This document shows positions 12,723-24,151 of a stretch of DNA of 64,000 nt, piece after piece. The translations under genes were made by a program, and so were the position numbers. Source of the DNA: Poa pratensis. Its lineage: Eukaryota; Streptophyta; Magnoliopsida; Poales; Poaceae. Every line of letters starts with the position of its first letter. Within the stretch, counting starts at the first letter, position 1. The stretch covers positions 134,693,169-134,757,168 of the forward strand of contig CAMZMU010000052.1 of assembly GCA_947311845.1 (NCBI GenBank). The letters run 5' to 3'. The notes under the pieces are model-generated. The model was given only the letters and a program-made list of their open reading frames with translations, did no database searches and was not told the DNA's origin.

Positions 12723-14437
12723 GTTGGCGCCACCGTGGGGCTGACAGTGGCGCTTGCTGGAGCAAATTCGGATGGGACCTTCTTCACCAACGCGGGGACT
12801 CGACACCGCCATTGCCCCCGCGTATCCCAGAGGTTCGTCGCCGTCTTCGTCGTCTTGCCATCAATGATCTCTCAAGAAGGAGCTCGGAGGCTCGGTAGAT
12901 GCCGAGGTGTATGCGCGCGCCCAGGCCGCATCCGTGCTCATCCGCACGGTCATCGACACCTGCGTGCGTGTCCTCGCCGTCGTCGGTAACCTCGTCGTCA
13001 CCGCGCACCTGGCTGCTGCCCGTCCGCGCTACGCCGTCGCCTCAGACTTGCTGTGGCCGCACCACTGCTTCCAGCTCCGCCCCGCCCATCTAGCTCCGCT
13101 GCGGCCGGACCCGGGTGCCAACCCGTCGTGGCCGTCTGCGCCTCCTTGCCACCAGCTCGCTCGGCTCATCCCCGCGTTGCCGGCTGTGGGCTGCTTCCCC
13201 GACTCGAGCCGCGGCCTGCTCCGAGTCCCCAAGTACCGCGCCCTCGGCTCGCGCCAGACGCGGCCTAGTCTCCTGCGCCTCGGCCCTGTCGCCTAGCCGC
13301 GACCGGCTCCTCGCAGCCCAGCAACGATTCGCCGCCTCTGCCTCGACCGTGGCGGCACCGCTCGTCCCCGGCCCGCGCGCGACCGTGCCGAGCACGCAAC
13401 GCTTGCGCGACTTCCCCACGGCTCCGCGGCTTGATACTCCCGTCCCTACATCTCCGCTGTGGCCGGTCCCCTGCGCGCCCGGCTCCAGCTCCTCGCCGCC
13501 CATTGCGCCCCGCCTAGCTACCCGCGAACTGTGCCCCGTCTCGCCGCCCGTCGCGGCCGGGCGCCCGCCCGCGGCTGCTTCCGTTCACGGCTCGCCGTCC
13601 CGGGCTCCAGCTCGCCGTCGGCCAGGTCCCTGCGCGGAGACTCGCCGGATCGATCCGGAAGCTGGTCATTGTGGGGGCAAAAGGAAGGCCCGAGCCGGTC
13701 GGTAGAAAAAAGGAAAGAAGAAAAAGAGAAGAAAGAGATCAGATCGGATCTACTCCAGGAGAAGAAAAATAAAAAAGAAAAGAAGAGGCCGGACGGATTG
13801 GTCGGGTGAGGAAAAAAGAGAGGAGTAGGAGAGGAGAAAAAGGCTGCCGATGTAAGTGTCTCCGAGATGCTCATGCCGGCATATATGCAAACCGAGTTGG
13901 GCATGTCGGCAATCCGACATTTCAGATGGGCCGGGTTATAGTATATGTGGGGCCGTATGCCGGATGGATGGATGCATTGCGGACAGGTGGATCAGAATCC
14001 CTATGCCGGCGGCTACGCCGACATTGCGGACGCTACAACGACATATGCCACACGCCGAAACCGCAATGTGAGTACTTACCGGTTATTTGTGTTGCATGCT
14101 AGATAATAATCTCAAAAGTTACTCGGGGGCTGCCCCTCGCTTTTTGTCTAAGTGTTCTCCTCGGGACAAGATGTCTTGACCCGGGGATTGGATAGCCAGT
14201 CTGTTTACATCTTCTCCTAGATAAGAAAAGTAACTCGGGGACTCGGTTGAAACCGAGTCTAGTTTTCTGTGCATAGTATCTGCTGTTAGATTCGTTTTCT
14301 GTTAAGTGCTATAGCTAGTTTGCCTCGGTTAGTATAATGGTTGTTTCGTCAAATATTCTTCATGATATGTATGTTGGACTAACGTTGAAAGGTGACATCG
14401 TTTTTGTTGAGAACGTTCGTTACTGAGGTATCTAGGA
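12723..14437 (+). mobile_element. Element C internal region, GC-rich then purine-rich, no coding domain
   Basis: Positions 12800-13680 are very GC-rich and give long overlapping ORFs in several frames, with Arg/Pro/Ala-rich, low-complexity products and no recognisable domain. Positions 13700-13835 are a purine-rich strand bias (A/G runs). The rest to 14437 is unremarkable. I see no real gene here. Confidence 0.6.
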
Positions 14438-14658
14438 AATCCGGATCATATTGGAAATCCGAATCACATTGGAAATCTGGATCCTATTGGCAATCCGAAT
14501 CACATTGAGAATCCGGATCATATTGGAAATCTGGATCGTACTGATAAACCGAATCACATTGGTAATCTGGATCATATTGGTATTCGAATCATATTGGTAA
14601 TCCGAATCACATTGAAAATCCGGTCATAATGGAAATCCGGGTCATAATGGAAATCCAA
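14438..14658. repeat. 18-bp tandem array in element C
   Basis: About 12 diverged copies of an 18-bp unit of the form atccgaatcacattggaa, alternating gaatcac and ggatcat types. One unit has lost a base. Confidence 0.85.
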
Positions 14659-14738
14659 GGTATCATGGTTGTATTGGCTATCTCAAATTATCCAGGGTAC
14701 CCCAGCTTTATCGGTATTCTCTAGATCGCCGTGTATTT

Positions 14739-14895
14739 CGGTTTACCACAGTATCACGGTATCATTCCCCATCCCGGATTGCCGTTTATTTCGGTTTGTC
14801 ACAATATCATGACATCATTCCATATCCCATATCGCTGTTTATTCTGTTTGCCAGCGTATCATGGCATCATTTGCATACCAGATCTTTGTTTATGT
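14739..14895. repeat. 52-bp tandem repeat in element C
   Basis: Three diverged copies of about 52 bp start at about 14739, 14792 and 14844, each with gtttatttcggttt-like and atcatggcatcatt-like parts. Confidence 0.75.
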
Positions 14896-14944
14896 TTGTT
14901 AGCCAGAGGCAACCTTTGAATTATGTTTTTGCAGGTTGTATATC

Positions 14945-15170
14945 AGTCCAGCAGTGGCTGGAGACATCTATGTCGGTATACGCCCAAAGTGGCTAAAACC
15001 GGCATTTGAGGCATGGTTATGTCAAACCAGCAGTGGCTGGAGACATCTATGTCGGTATACGCCCGGAGTGGCTAAAACCGGCATTCGATATATGCTTATG
15101 TGAGTCCAGCAGTGGCTGGAGATATTTATGTCGTATACGCCCAGAGTGGCTAAGAACCGACATATGAGTT
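14945..15170. repeat. 79-bp tandem repeat in element C
   Basis: Three copies with the motif ccagcagtggctgg at 14948, 15027 and 15106, a constant 79-bp spacing. Each carries tatgtcggtatacgccc and a gtggctaaaaccggcat segment. Confidence 0.88.
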
Positions 15171-15174
15171 ATGC

Positions 15175-15385
15175 CCAAAAAGGCCGAGGTACCGAGATAT
15201 GTGATATGCCCAGGGGCCGAGGTACCGACATATGAGTTATGCCCAAAGAGGCCGAGGTACCGATACATGTGTGATACGACCAAAGAGGCCGAGGTACCAA
15301 GATATGTGATATGCCCAGAGAGGCCGAGGTATCGAGATATGTGATATGCCCAGAGGGGCCGAGATACCGAGACATATGAGATACA
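15175..15385. repeat. 36-bp tandem repeat in element C
   Basis: About six copies of a 31-37 bp unit containing aggccgaggtaccgagatat and gtgatatgccc. Confidence 0.85.
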
Positions 15386-15406
15386 TACTTGCAGGTTTAT
15401 GTTGGT

Positions 15407-16267
15407 CCAGCTTACGCTGGCGGCATTCGAGTTCAGTAAAAGCCAGGAGGGCTAACCGACGTTGGCGGCATCCGAGTTCGGTAAAAGCCAGGAGGGCTAA
15501 CCGACGCTGGCGGCATCCCAATTCGGTAAAAGCCAGGAGGGCTAACCGACGCTGGCGGCATCCGAGTTCGGTAAAAGCCAGGAGGGCTAACCGACGCTGG
15601 CGGCATCCGAGTTCGGTAAAAGACAGGAGGGCTAACCGACGCTGGCGGCATCCCAATTCGGTAAAAGCCTGTAGGGCTAACCGACGCTGGCGGCATCCGA
15701 GTTCGGTAAAAGCCAGGAGGGCTAACCGATGCTGGCGGCATCCCAATTCGGTAAAAGCCAGGAGGGCTAACCGACGCTGGCGGCATCCGAGTTCGGTAAA
15801 AGCCAGGAGGGCTAACCGACGCTGGCGGCATCCCAATTCGGTAAAAGCCAGGAGGGCTAACCGACGCTGGCGGCATCCGAGTTCGGTAAAAGCCAGGAGG
15901 GCTAACCGACGCTGGCGGCATCCCAATTTGGTAAAAGCCAGGAGGGCTAACCGACGCTGGCGGCATCCGAGTTCGGTAAAAGCCAGGAGGGCTAACCCAC
16001 GCTGGCGGCATCCGAGTTCGGTAAAAGACAGGAGGGCTAACCGACGCTGGCGGCATCCCAATTCGGTAAAAGCCAGTAGGGCTAACCGACGCTGGCGGCA
16101 TCCGAGTTCGGTAAAAGCCAGGAGGGCTAACCGACGATGGCAGCATCCCAATTCGGTAAAAGCCAGGAGGGCTAACCGACACTGGCGGCATCCGAGTTCG
16201 GTGAAAGCCAGGAGGGCTAAAGACCGATGCTGGCGGCATCCGAGTTCGGTAACAGCCAGGAGGGCTA
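15407..16267. repeat. 45-bp tandem array with higher-order structure in element C
   Basis: About 19 copies of a 45-bp unit (gttcggtaaaagccaggagg, ctaaccgacgctggcggcat). Units alternate between a ccgag and a cccaa type. A variant pair (agacagg unit followed by gtaggg unit) occurs at 15601/15646 and again at 16006/16051, exactly 405 bp (9 units) apart, so a block duplication lies on top of the unit array. Because 45 is divisible by 3, frames stay open for about 300 codons; these are not genes. Confidence 0.93.
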
Positions 16268-16475
16268 AGAACTGACATATAATGATGACCATTCAGGCAA
16301 CATATTTCCAGTACAAATTGTCCATCTCGTTGTTGATTCGGGTGAGCTCGATCAACCGGATGTCACATTTGGCCTGAAAGGCAAGGCTGTACGGTGCAGG
16401 AGGTTTCTGGTACAGTTATTTATTTTTGTAAGTCTGTGCGCGACTCTGCGAGTCCCACACAGCCTCGGGGACTAC

Positions 16476-17780
16476 TGTCGGGAATGTGACCCCGGGTACC
16501 CCAGAGTTGTTGCTTTGACCGAAGCTCCTAGGACGTCAGATGCGCTCCAAGTCGAGGCAGGTGGCCTCGACTCTTCATCCCTAACCGGATCACTCTCCGC
16601 CTACGCCGGGACATCCTAACCGGATCACTCTCCGCCTACGCCGGGACATCCTAACCGGATCACTCTCCGCCTACGCCGGGACATCCTAACCGGGTCACTC
16701 TCCGCCTACGCCGGGACATCCTAACCGGGTCACTCTCCGCCTACACCGGGACATCCCTAACCGGATCACTCTCCGCCTACGCCGGGACATCCTAACCGGA
16801 CCACTCTCCGCCTACGCCGGACATCCTAACCGGATCACTCTCCGCCTACGTCGGGACATCCCTAACCGGATCACTCTCCGCCTACGCCGGGACATCCTAA
16901 CCTGGTCACTCTCCGCCTACGCCGGGACATCCCTAACCGGATCACTCTCCGCCTACACCGGGACATCCTAACCGGATCACTCTCCGCCTACGCCGGGACA
17001 TCCCTAACCGGATCACTCTCCGCCTACGCCGGGACATCCTAACCGGGTCACTCTCCGCCTACGCCGGGACATCCTAACCGGATCACTCTCCGCCTACGCC
17101 GGGACATCCCTAACCGGATCACTCTCCGCCTACGCCGAGACATCCTTATCCAGATCACTCTCCGCCTATGCCGGGACATCCTTATCCGAATCATCATAAA
17201 TATCTTCAGGAGAGGATAAGAAGAGGACGTGGAGATTCAGAGGACAATGGCTAAAAGACAAAGGCAAGGATGGCATCTCCCAGAGATGCTGGAGACAAGT
17301 GCTAGAAGACAAAGGAGTCAACTAATCAACAGTGTTTGTACAGTGCATTGAGCCTCCTCATCCACTCATTGTCCCCTGGGTTCCCCTTTATAAGGATCAC
17401 CAGGGGGAGAGCTGAAGGGGGGACGGGCGGTTGCGTGCAGGAGCACGCTGGAGCTCTTCTCCCTTGCCCCTTCTTCTTCCTAGACTTTCCCACCATTGTT
17501 GGATCAAACAGCTCGAGGAGCACTTGTAGCCCACCGTATACAAAGAGGAGAATACATCAAGTAGGCTAGTGCTGCAGTAGGGTTTTACCTCCTCACGAGG
17601 GCCCCGAAGCCGGGTACATCGTGTGTGCTTTGTGTTCTGGCGGTTCTTGTTCTTGTTCTTGCTTGTTCTTCGTGTTCTTTGTGTGCGGTTTCACTGCGCA
17701 ATCCCTCCCCGAATCCACAAACAACCGTTCGGCCCCAGAATAAGCCACCCCGTGGCATCTGCGTGATTCCCACCACGACA
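16476..17780 (+). mobile_element. 3' LTR of element C
   Basis: 1305 bp, same termini as the 5' LTR, and preceded by cctcggggactac as a likely polypurine-tract region. It contains the 35-bp array at about 16580-17190. It is followed by the target duplication aggaa at 17781-17785. Confidence 0.9.
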
Positions 17781-18693
17781 AGGAAGTAGTGGGTTATTCT
17801 TTATTTGACTTGTCAAACAGACTTTACCACCAGACTAGCGGCATATGCATCCGCTTATCTATTAATTTTGCAAAAAGAGCTGGCAACGGGGTGCCCAGTC
17901 CCAATTAATTACAACTTTAACTGCTTAATTCTCTTCACATTTTGTCAACTGATTACTCAGTGAAACATCTGCATGTGTAAACAAAAGAGAAAGAGGGATG
18001 ATCTGCCTTGCTGGTAGAAATAATGTCCTTCATGGGAGCCGCTCTTAAAATTCTGTTTGAAAGGGAGAATATTGTTTTCGTCTGCTGCCATTCGTTCACA
18101 ATTAACAAACACCTCTCAAAATTTAATTTTTACTCTCTATATGATTTCAAAAACTAAAAAGCTCTAGCACATGATTTAATCCCTGCTTCCCTCTGCGAAT
18201 GGCCTTTCATTTACTTTTATGTTGAGTCAGTTTTCCTATTCTTTCTATCTTCCACAAGCAAACACTAGTGTCAACTTTGCTACAACATTTGTTATATGCT
18301 ACATATTGGACTTATTATATTGCTTTGTGTTGACAATATCCATGTGATAAATATGTTGAAAGTTGAAGCAAATGCTGAAACTTAAATCTTCCTTTGTGTT
18401 GATTAAATACCTTTTGTTATAATCTATTGCTTTATGAGTTAACTCTTATGTGAACCTGTGGATGCATTGTCTCCAAAGTACTATTCATGAAAAGTTAGCT
18501 TGTGTGATTTAATTGTTTACTCATTATCTATTTGATAGCAAACTATAGACCATTGACTTGGATCACTTTATTCATTTACATGTGCCTTACAATATTTATG
18601 ATCAAGATTATGATGGTAGCATGTCACCTAAAAAATTATATTGTTTTATCGTTTACCTACTCGAGGACGAGCAGGAACTAAGCTTGGGGATGC
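17781..18693 (+). mobile_element. Element B internal region, 3' end with polypurine tract
   Basis: Continuation of B beyond element C, homologous to 957-1300 and onwards of element A. It ends in a purine-rich stretch including gaggacgagcaggaactaag and agcttgggga, directly before the 3' LTR. No coding sequence is seen. Confidence 0.75.
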
Positions 18694-20279
18694 TGATACG
18701 TCTCAAACGTATCTATAATATTTGATGTTCCATGATGAGATTATACCAATTGTTACATGTTTTGCATCCACTTTATGTCACTCTTATACATTTTTGGGAC
18801 TAACCTATTAACAAGATGCCACAGTGTCAGTTCTTGTTTTCTGTTGTTTTTGTATTCCAGATAAGCTAGTCAGGAAATATTCTCGGAATTGGACGAAAAT
18901 TCACGGAGGCGCCTATTTTATCAGAATACACATGGAGTCTAAAGGGGAGACAAAGAGGAGCCAGGAGGGCCCCACACGCCCCCTGGGCGCGGCCAAGGGT
19001 GGGCCCGCGCCCTAGGTGCGTGTGGGCCCCTCGGGGCTCTCCAGCCGCCGCCTTTCGCCTACTTATTCCCCCCGATGCGAAAACCCTAAACACCCGAGTC
19101 ATATTCCACGAAAAGTTCCAGAGGCGCCGCCGTCGTCAACCCTAGCTCGGGAGGGTCCAGAACCTCTTGCCGGCACTCTGCCGGAGAGGGGAATCATCAC
19201 CGGAGGGCTCTACATCACCATGCCTGTCTCCGGAGTGATGCGTGAGTAGTTCATCTTTGGACTACGGGTCCATAGCAGTAGCTAGATGGTTGTCTCTCCA
19301 CTTTGTGCCATCATGTTTAGATCTTATGAGATGCCTAACATGATCAAGATCATCTTATTGTAATGCTGCATGTTGTGTTTGCTGGGATCCGATGAATATT
19401 GAATACTATGATCAAGTTGATTATTAATCTATGATACATGTTATTTATGATCTTGCATGTTTTGCGTTACTAGTAAATGATTTGGCCAAGTAGATGCTTG
19501 TAACTCCAAGAAGGAGTATTTATGCTAGATAGTGGGTTCAGTCTCCAGTAATCTGGGCGAGTGACAGCAACGCCTAAGGTTGTGGATGTGCTGTTGCTAC
19601 TATGGGTAACATAACAATGCTATGTCCACGGTCATATGTATTTGTTTACTTTACGCACATTGCTTAATATGATTATCCGTTGTTTGCAACTTAATACCGA
19701 CGGGGAACACGGATGTCAACCTGAAGGTGGATTATTAGTCATAGATGCGGTTGGATAATGGTCTATGTATTTTGTCGTAATGCCCAATTAAATATCATGG
19801 TAGCCATCTTGTCATATATGTATGCATTATCATGCGCTCAATATTTTATCAATTGCCCAGCTGTAATTTGTTTACCCAACATGTTGTTTATCTTTATGGA
19901 GAGACACCACTAGTGAACTGTGGACCCCGGTTCATTCATTTACACTGATTAAACCACCAACTACAAACAATTGTTCTCTTTTACTTTCTGCAATTAAATA
20001 CTGTTTTCCACACCATACGTTTAATCCTTTGTTTTCAGCAAGCCGGTGAGATTGACAACCTCACTTTTTCGTTGGGGCAAAGTAGTTTGATTGTGTTGTG
20101 TGCAGGTTCCTCGTCAGCGCCGGATTCCCTGGTGTTGCGCCGCATCATACTTCGCCGTTGACAACCTTTTAAAGTGCTACTGCTCATACTGATTCGATAA
20201 ACTTGGTTTCATACTGAGGGAAAACTTGTTGCTGAGTTACATCATACCTTCCTCTTGGGGTGTCCCAACGGAAATATCA
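18694..20279 (+). mobile_element. 3' LTR of element B
   Basis: 1586 bp from TGATACGTCTC to AAATATCA. A GC-rich leader-like segment lies at 18950-19210. Its last 168 bp match 3274-3441. Family termini resemble those of the solo LTR at 40498-41941, which also begins TGATACGTCTCAAACG. Confidence 0.85.
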
Positions 20280-20816
20280 GCGTCCGCCACCTAGGGTCGA
20301 TGCCCCAGCTTCCAAACTCCCCCCCCCCCCCCCCGCCACCACACTGGAGCAGACCAAGAGACTAACACCATCACCGCCAGGAAAGTCACTCTGGGCCTAC
20401 AGAACCGCAAGAACAACACTACCCACGAGCATCAAATCGCTTAGATCTGGACCAAGATCCACGATCGACCTGCAAGAACGAACCTTCCTGCCAGGTGTGG
20501 AACCATGAACACCAAGCAAGCAGAGCAATGGGAGGGAGTGGTGAGCCCTCTCATCCAACTCCTGAAGGGGGCCAACACGTCCTGTGTCGTCCCCTGAGCA
20601 GCAGTTCCCCGCTCCAGCGCTAGGCCCGGATCCACGCAGTGCCACCTTCTTGAGGGACGTAGAGCATGCGAAGGGCTTTCGACCGCCAGATGCAGCTTTT
20701 CTTGTCGCCCAGTCTCTGGACGCAGGCGCTCCCGCCACCACCACGATGCGCGGCGCTCGGAGACTGCCTCGTCGTCGTCCTCGTCCTCGTGAGCCATGCG
20801 GGCTTTCTCTAGAGAG

Positions 20817-20851
<35 letters not shown>

Positions 20852-21037
20852 AATGTTTTGCCTTCCCTTCTCCATTCATCCGGATTTCTGGGGTGAATCG
20901 GTTAGTGCTTTACACCAGTACAGTGACAACTTTCAAGACAAAGTATCATCAAAATGTAGTAACATTGGTCTAGTTTTGGAGATCTCGTCAAGAAAAAGAT
21001 GACGGTGTAGACAAATCATAAATCGTGTTCATGGTTT
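20280..21037. other. Unassigned region with C-run and GA microsatellite
   Basis: Contains a run of about 17 C near 20320-20336 and a GA microsatellite at about 20813-20848. ORFs on the minus strand (20397-20879) are Ser/Leu and Arg-rich products of the microsatellite and GC-rich sequence. I recognise no gene. It may be a decayed retroposon end. Confidence 0.4.
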
Positions 21038-21720
21038 TTTTTTTTTTTTGCGGAACAAGAAGACAATTACATCGGAGATATTACAGAAGGAACCCCAAGA
21101 AAAACAAAATTACACCTCCGTCCTTCTGCAAGTTGACCGCGTCGCCGCCACGCCGTTGCCGTCGGTGGCGCGCCGCCGCCTCTGCCTCCCTCGATGCCTT
21201 GGCTCGGAGGCGTCCCCAGACGAGCGGGAAGTCGCCGATCGTCAGCCCCGAAGGACCTACACCGCCGAGCGCCGCCGCAGTCGGTCCGATGTGCACCATC
21301 TTCTTCTTCAAGATCTTGAGTTGCAAGCTCCGCCGCCGTCGGAGCATCACACGGGGAAGACGCCCACAACACCTCCACGGAGATGCGAGGACGAGGTTGG
21401 CGACAGATCGGCGTCGAAGCTCCAGAGAACGTCGACGTCGGAGAAGAGATCCGCCCCCTGCAAACGAAACACCAGCCGCCGCCGTCTCCACCTCCAACAC
21501 GCCGCCGGCCAGCACGAAACCTACCCCTACACTATGTACAAGCCTAGATCCGTGGATTCCCCGACCTCCCGCCGCCGGAGCGGCCGCCGGAGGCGGAGGA
21601 ATCCACGGATCGCCGGCGAGCGAGGTGGGGAGACTTCGGTCGCTCAAAAAAACTCCTTTTCCTGTAGACGGGGAAAGGAAACGGCCAAGGACGCTCTGGT
21701 CTGATCCCTTGAAAGACAAT
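21038..21720 (-). mobile_element. Non-LTR retroposon copy with poly(A) tail
   Basis: On the minus strand this is a GC-rich body ending in a poly(A) tail (poly-T at about 21038-21049 on the plus strand). It is the same family as the insertion at 60969-61643. Both share the body order, the catggatct/tacatagtgtag-type segment, a similar end before the tail, and the translated phrases GDFP and LKILKK/LKNWLK. A short possible duplication gttcat flanks it (21027 and about 21736), but this is weak. No reverse transcriptase is present. Confidence 0.7.
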
Positions 21721-22589
21721 ATATTTTGAAGTTTCGTTCATAATCCCAGCTGCCAAGGAATACTGCGTTGTTGTTGCTCCCCCACCCCCCCCCCTCGGTT
21801 GCTGATGCGAGAGTGAAGGGTGTCTGGTCGGTGCAGGAGAGGTCTAAGGAGGTGTGCTCGACTGACTTGGAGGGGAAATGAAATTGAAGATAGACAGACA
21901 GAGGGAGAGAGAGTTACGGAATTTGTGAGCGCGTAGAAAAGTAGGAATAAAACCTTTTGATGTGGCTCTTTTATGCGAGGATTTGAGGGGTCGGCTAAAA
22001 TCTCATAAGCTAACAATAGTGAAATATGTGCACTAGATAGACATGCGTTCGCTGTTTGGTTTCTATTCCAACACGATATAAATCTCCTTGCACGTATGGA
22101 GATCAATTTTTTCACGGAACAGAAGATTGCAAGAAAATCAAAAATATAGAAACCAGGTATGATCAACAAAAGGAACACTCGAACGTTTTTTTGTTTTTCT
22201 AAAACGAACACTCGAACTTAACTCGATAAATTTTGAAGTGTTTGCATCAATAATGAAAAACAATGAAAGTCCTTTGCTCTTCACACTTACGAAAGTGACG
22301 AGGAAGAGCGTGAATGGGCTGGCGAACGCTTTGGAGCGGATCCATCGCTTGGTTTGGGAAACCATTCGCCACAGTCCATGGCCCAAATATTCTGGCCTGT
22401 GGCTCAGTCCGTCTTGTTCTAGGCCCACAGGCTAACTTCTGGTTGACTTATTGCCGATGAGCTGAATTGACAAGGTGGGCCTCGTTACAGACTCATTTGC
22501 TTCTTTTTTTCACCCAAAAGTGAAGTCCCGTTTTGCACATCAGTTTTAGTCCAACAGGCAGTGAAAACAGTCCAATCTCACCGGATATT
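21721..22589. other. Intergenic, no gene seen
   Basis: AT-rich and mixed sequence with a short C-run near 21785. I see no coding region, RNA gene or clear repeat terminus. Confidence 0.5.
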
Positions 22590-22910
22590 TGATGCACCCA
22601 CTACCCAAAAAACAATTTTTCAAATATCAAAAAATTAAAATAATTTTTTTGCATGTAGTCCAACACATTTCAAGTCAGCACAAAAAGTTACGTGAAGAAA
22701 AAACTTTTTTTGCAACCTGTGTAAAAAAGACAAATTCGGACATACCGAAATGTATATATACGTGTCAGAATTTTGTCTTTTTGTACAGGTTGCTAAAAAA
22801 AAAATTTCACCATGCCAATTTTTGTGCTAACACATCACGCTGTAACGAATTTTTTTATGAAATTTTTTGACATTCTGAAAAAAAAAATTACCTAATCTCA
22901 CTCCCTAAAA
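22590..22910. repeat. Long imperfect inverted repeat (MITE-like)
   Basis: The left arm contains gcacaaaaag, then caacctgtgtaaaaaagaca at about 22712-22732. The right arm contains the complement (ttgtctttttgtacaggttg at about 22774-22793, then tttttgtgct at about 22821-22830). The centre is about 22752. A-rich outer arms extend the symmetry. This is the structure of a foldback or MITE element. I could not define exact termini or a target duplication. Confidence 0.55.
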
Positions 22911-24151
22911 AACAAATTCAGCCAGGCAACCACAACGCTATGGTCCATCAAAAGGATCGATGCAGAAGGAGAGGTACACGTGGCAGACTGGCAGGATAGC
23001 ACACGTACATACAGTTAGGCTGCAACCATGACACACGGGCAAAAACAAGGCGACGCCACCGCGTGCACCAGCCGCTCCCGCCTTTCACAGCTCACCGGGA
23101 TTCACAGGATCTCTCCCGTACCACTAACCTCCGCGGAGAAGAGACCGGCCACCACCGCCGCCGCACTACCGGCCCAGCCTTAACACCGAAAAGGCGGCGA
23201 GCTTTTCCGGCCGAAGCGAGAACCACCTGCCATGATTAGAGGACTTTTCCATGATCCGGGATGATTAACAGAGTAATAAAGCGCGGGGGCGAGTGCGCGG
23301 CGAACCTGTCAATCCCTGTCCAGACGCTCGAGCTGACGAGCTCTCAACTGCCCAGGTGCTGGTGGGTTCTAGCTAAGCAAAGCCCATAATAGATCGGAAG
23401 TTGAATTTTTTTTTTTAGCAGGAGTGAGTGCGATGGGAGGAGGGAGATGAAGCGGTTGACCTTTGCGGGCGCAGGTGCCCTGCCCCAGCTTGAGCTCGGT
23501 GGCGCATGGCATGGTCCCGCTACCGTTACGAAACGAGCCCGCGATCTGCTGTGTGATTGGGACGTCGTCCTATAGTTAACTAGTAGTGTTTTTGCCATTA
23601 TATTGTGTGGGGTTACTTAGGTGAGTCATAATCTGAGTGATAGAAACATCAAGCCAACAACATTGGTTTATACATTCATGAAACTTGTTGCCCGAGATCC
23701 ATACTGTTTATCTTGCCTACAATCCTACAACCCATAGATCATATAAATTCGAACATGGTCATGTCAGTACTGCAGTATACATTGGCACTTCAGATCTCCA
23801 ATTCATAATGCCAGCATTTAATTCCGGTCACATGACCTCACTACACACTACTAGTACTAACACACTAACTATATTCATCGCAGAATCTCAGACGCAAAAA
23901 GATAATCTGACACAGATAGATAAATTATACACAACACACAATAAGCTTTTTTTCTTTTTATACAGCGCTGCAACGTGTTGAACTGACGGACACATACACA
24001 GTCGGAAGCGTCGGTGCCCACATGTCAGTGGAACAGCTTGCCACCCATCGCGGGCGCAAATTCGTTTTCCAGCTTACACGTAAAGCCAGAAAAGGTAAAA
24101 TCCAAACAAAAATGGCAGCCAGAATTTGGGATGAATGACATGGAATGGGTC
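22911..24151. other. Intergenic and 3' flank of the minus-strand gene, no gene seen
   Basis: GC-mixed sequence. The part adjacent to 24151 is the expected 3' untranslated flank of the gene at 24152-24956. No ORF with coding character is seen. Confidence 0.4.

Larger units (their letters stand above)
11406..17780 (+). mobile_element. LTR retrotransposon C, complete, non-coding, array-rich
   Basis: A full element: 5' LTR 11406-12722, internal 12723-16475, 3' LTR 16476-17780. The LTRs begin TGTCGGG and end CCACGACA (TGTCG/CGACA inverted ends). The target duplication aggaa is at 11401-11405 and 17781-17785. A primer-binding-like ttggcgccaccgtgggg follows the 5' LTR at once. No gag or pol is present, so it must be mobilised by another element. 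Most of the internal region from 14438 consists of five successive, unrelated tandem-repeat blocks. The related element A keeps the empty site at 950-975. The two LTRs are nearly identical, so insertion was recent relative to B. Confidence 0.92.

Noticed and set aside
12801..13905. Several GC-rich ORFs in element C (for example 13115-13705)
   Set aside because: Low-complexity Arg/Pro/Ala/Ser products in all frames, no domain, and inside a non-coding retroelement.
15237..16292. Three long ORFs (about 351, 309 and 281 codons) overlapping on both strands
   Set aside because: They are products of the 45-bp tandem array; a unit length divisible by 3 keeps frames open in both directions.
20397..20879. 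Minus-strand ORFs of 144-160 codons
   Set aside because: Driven by the GA microsatellite and GC-rich sequence; no recognisable protein.
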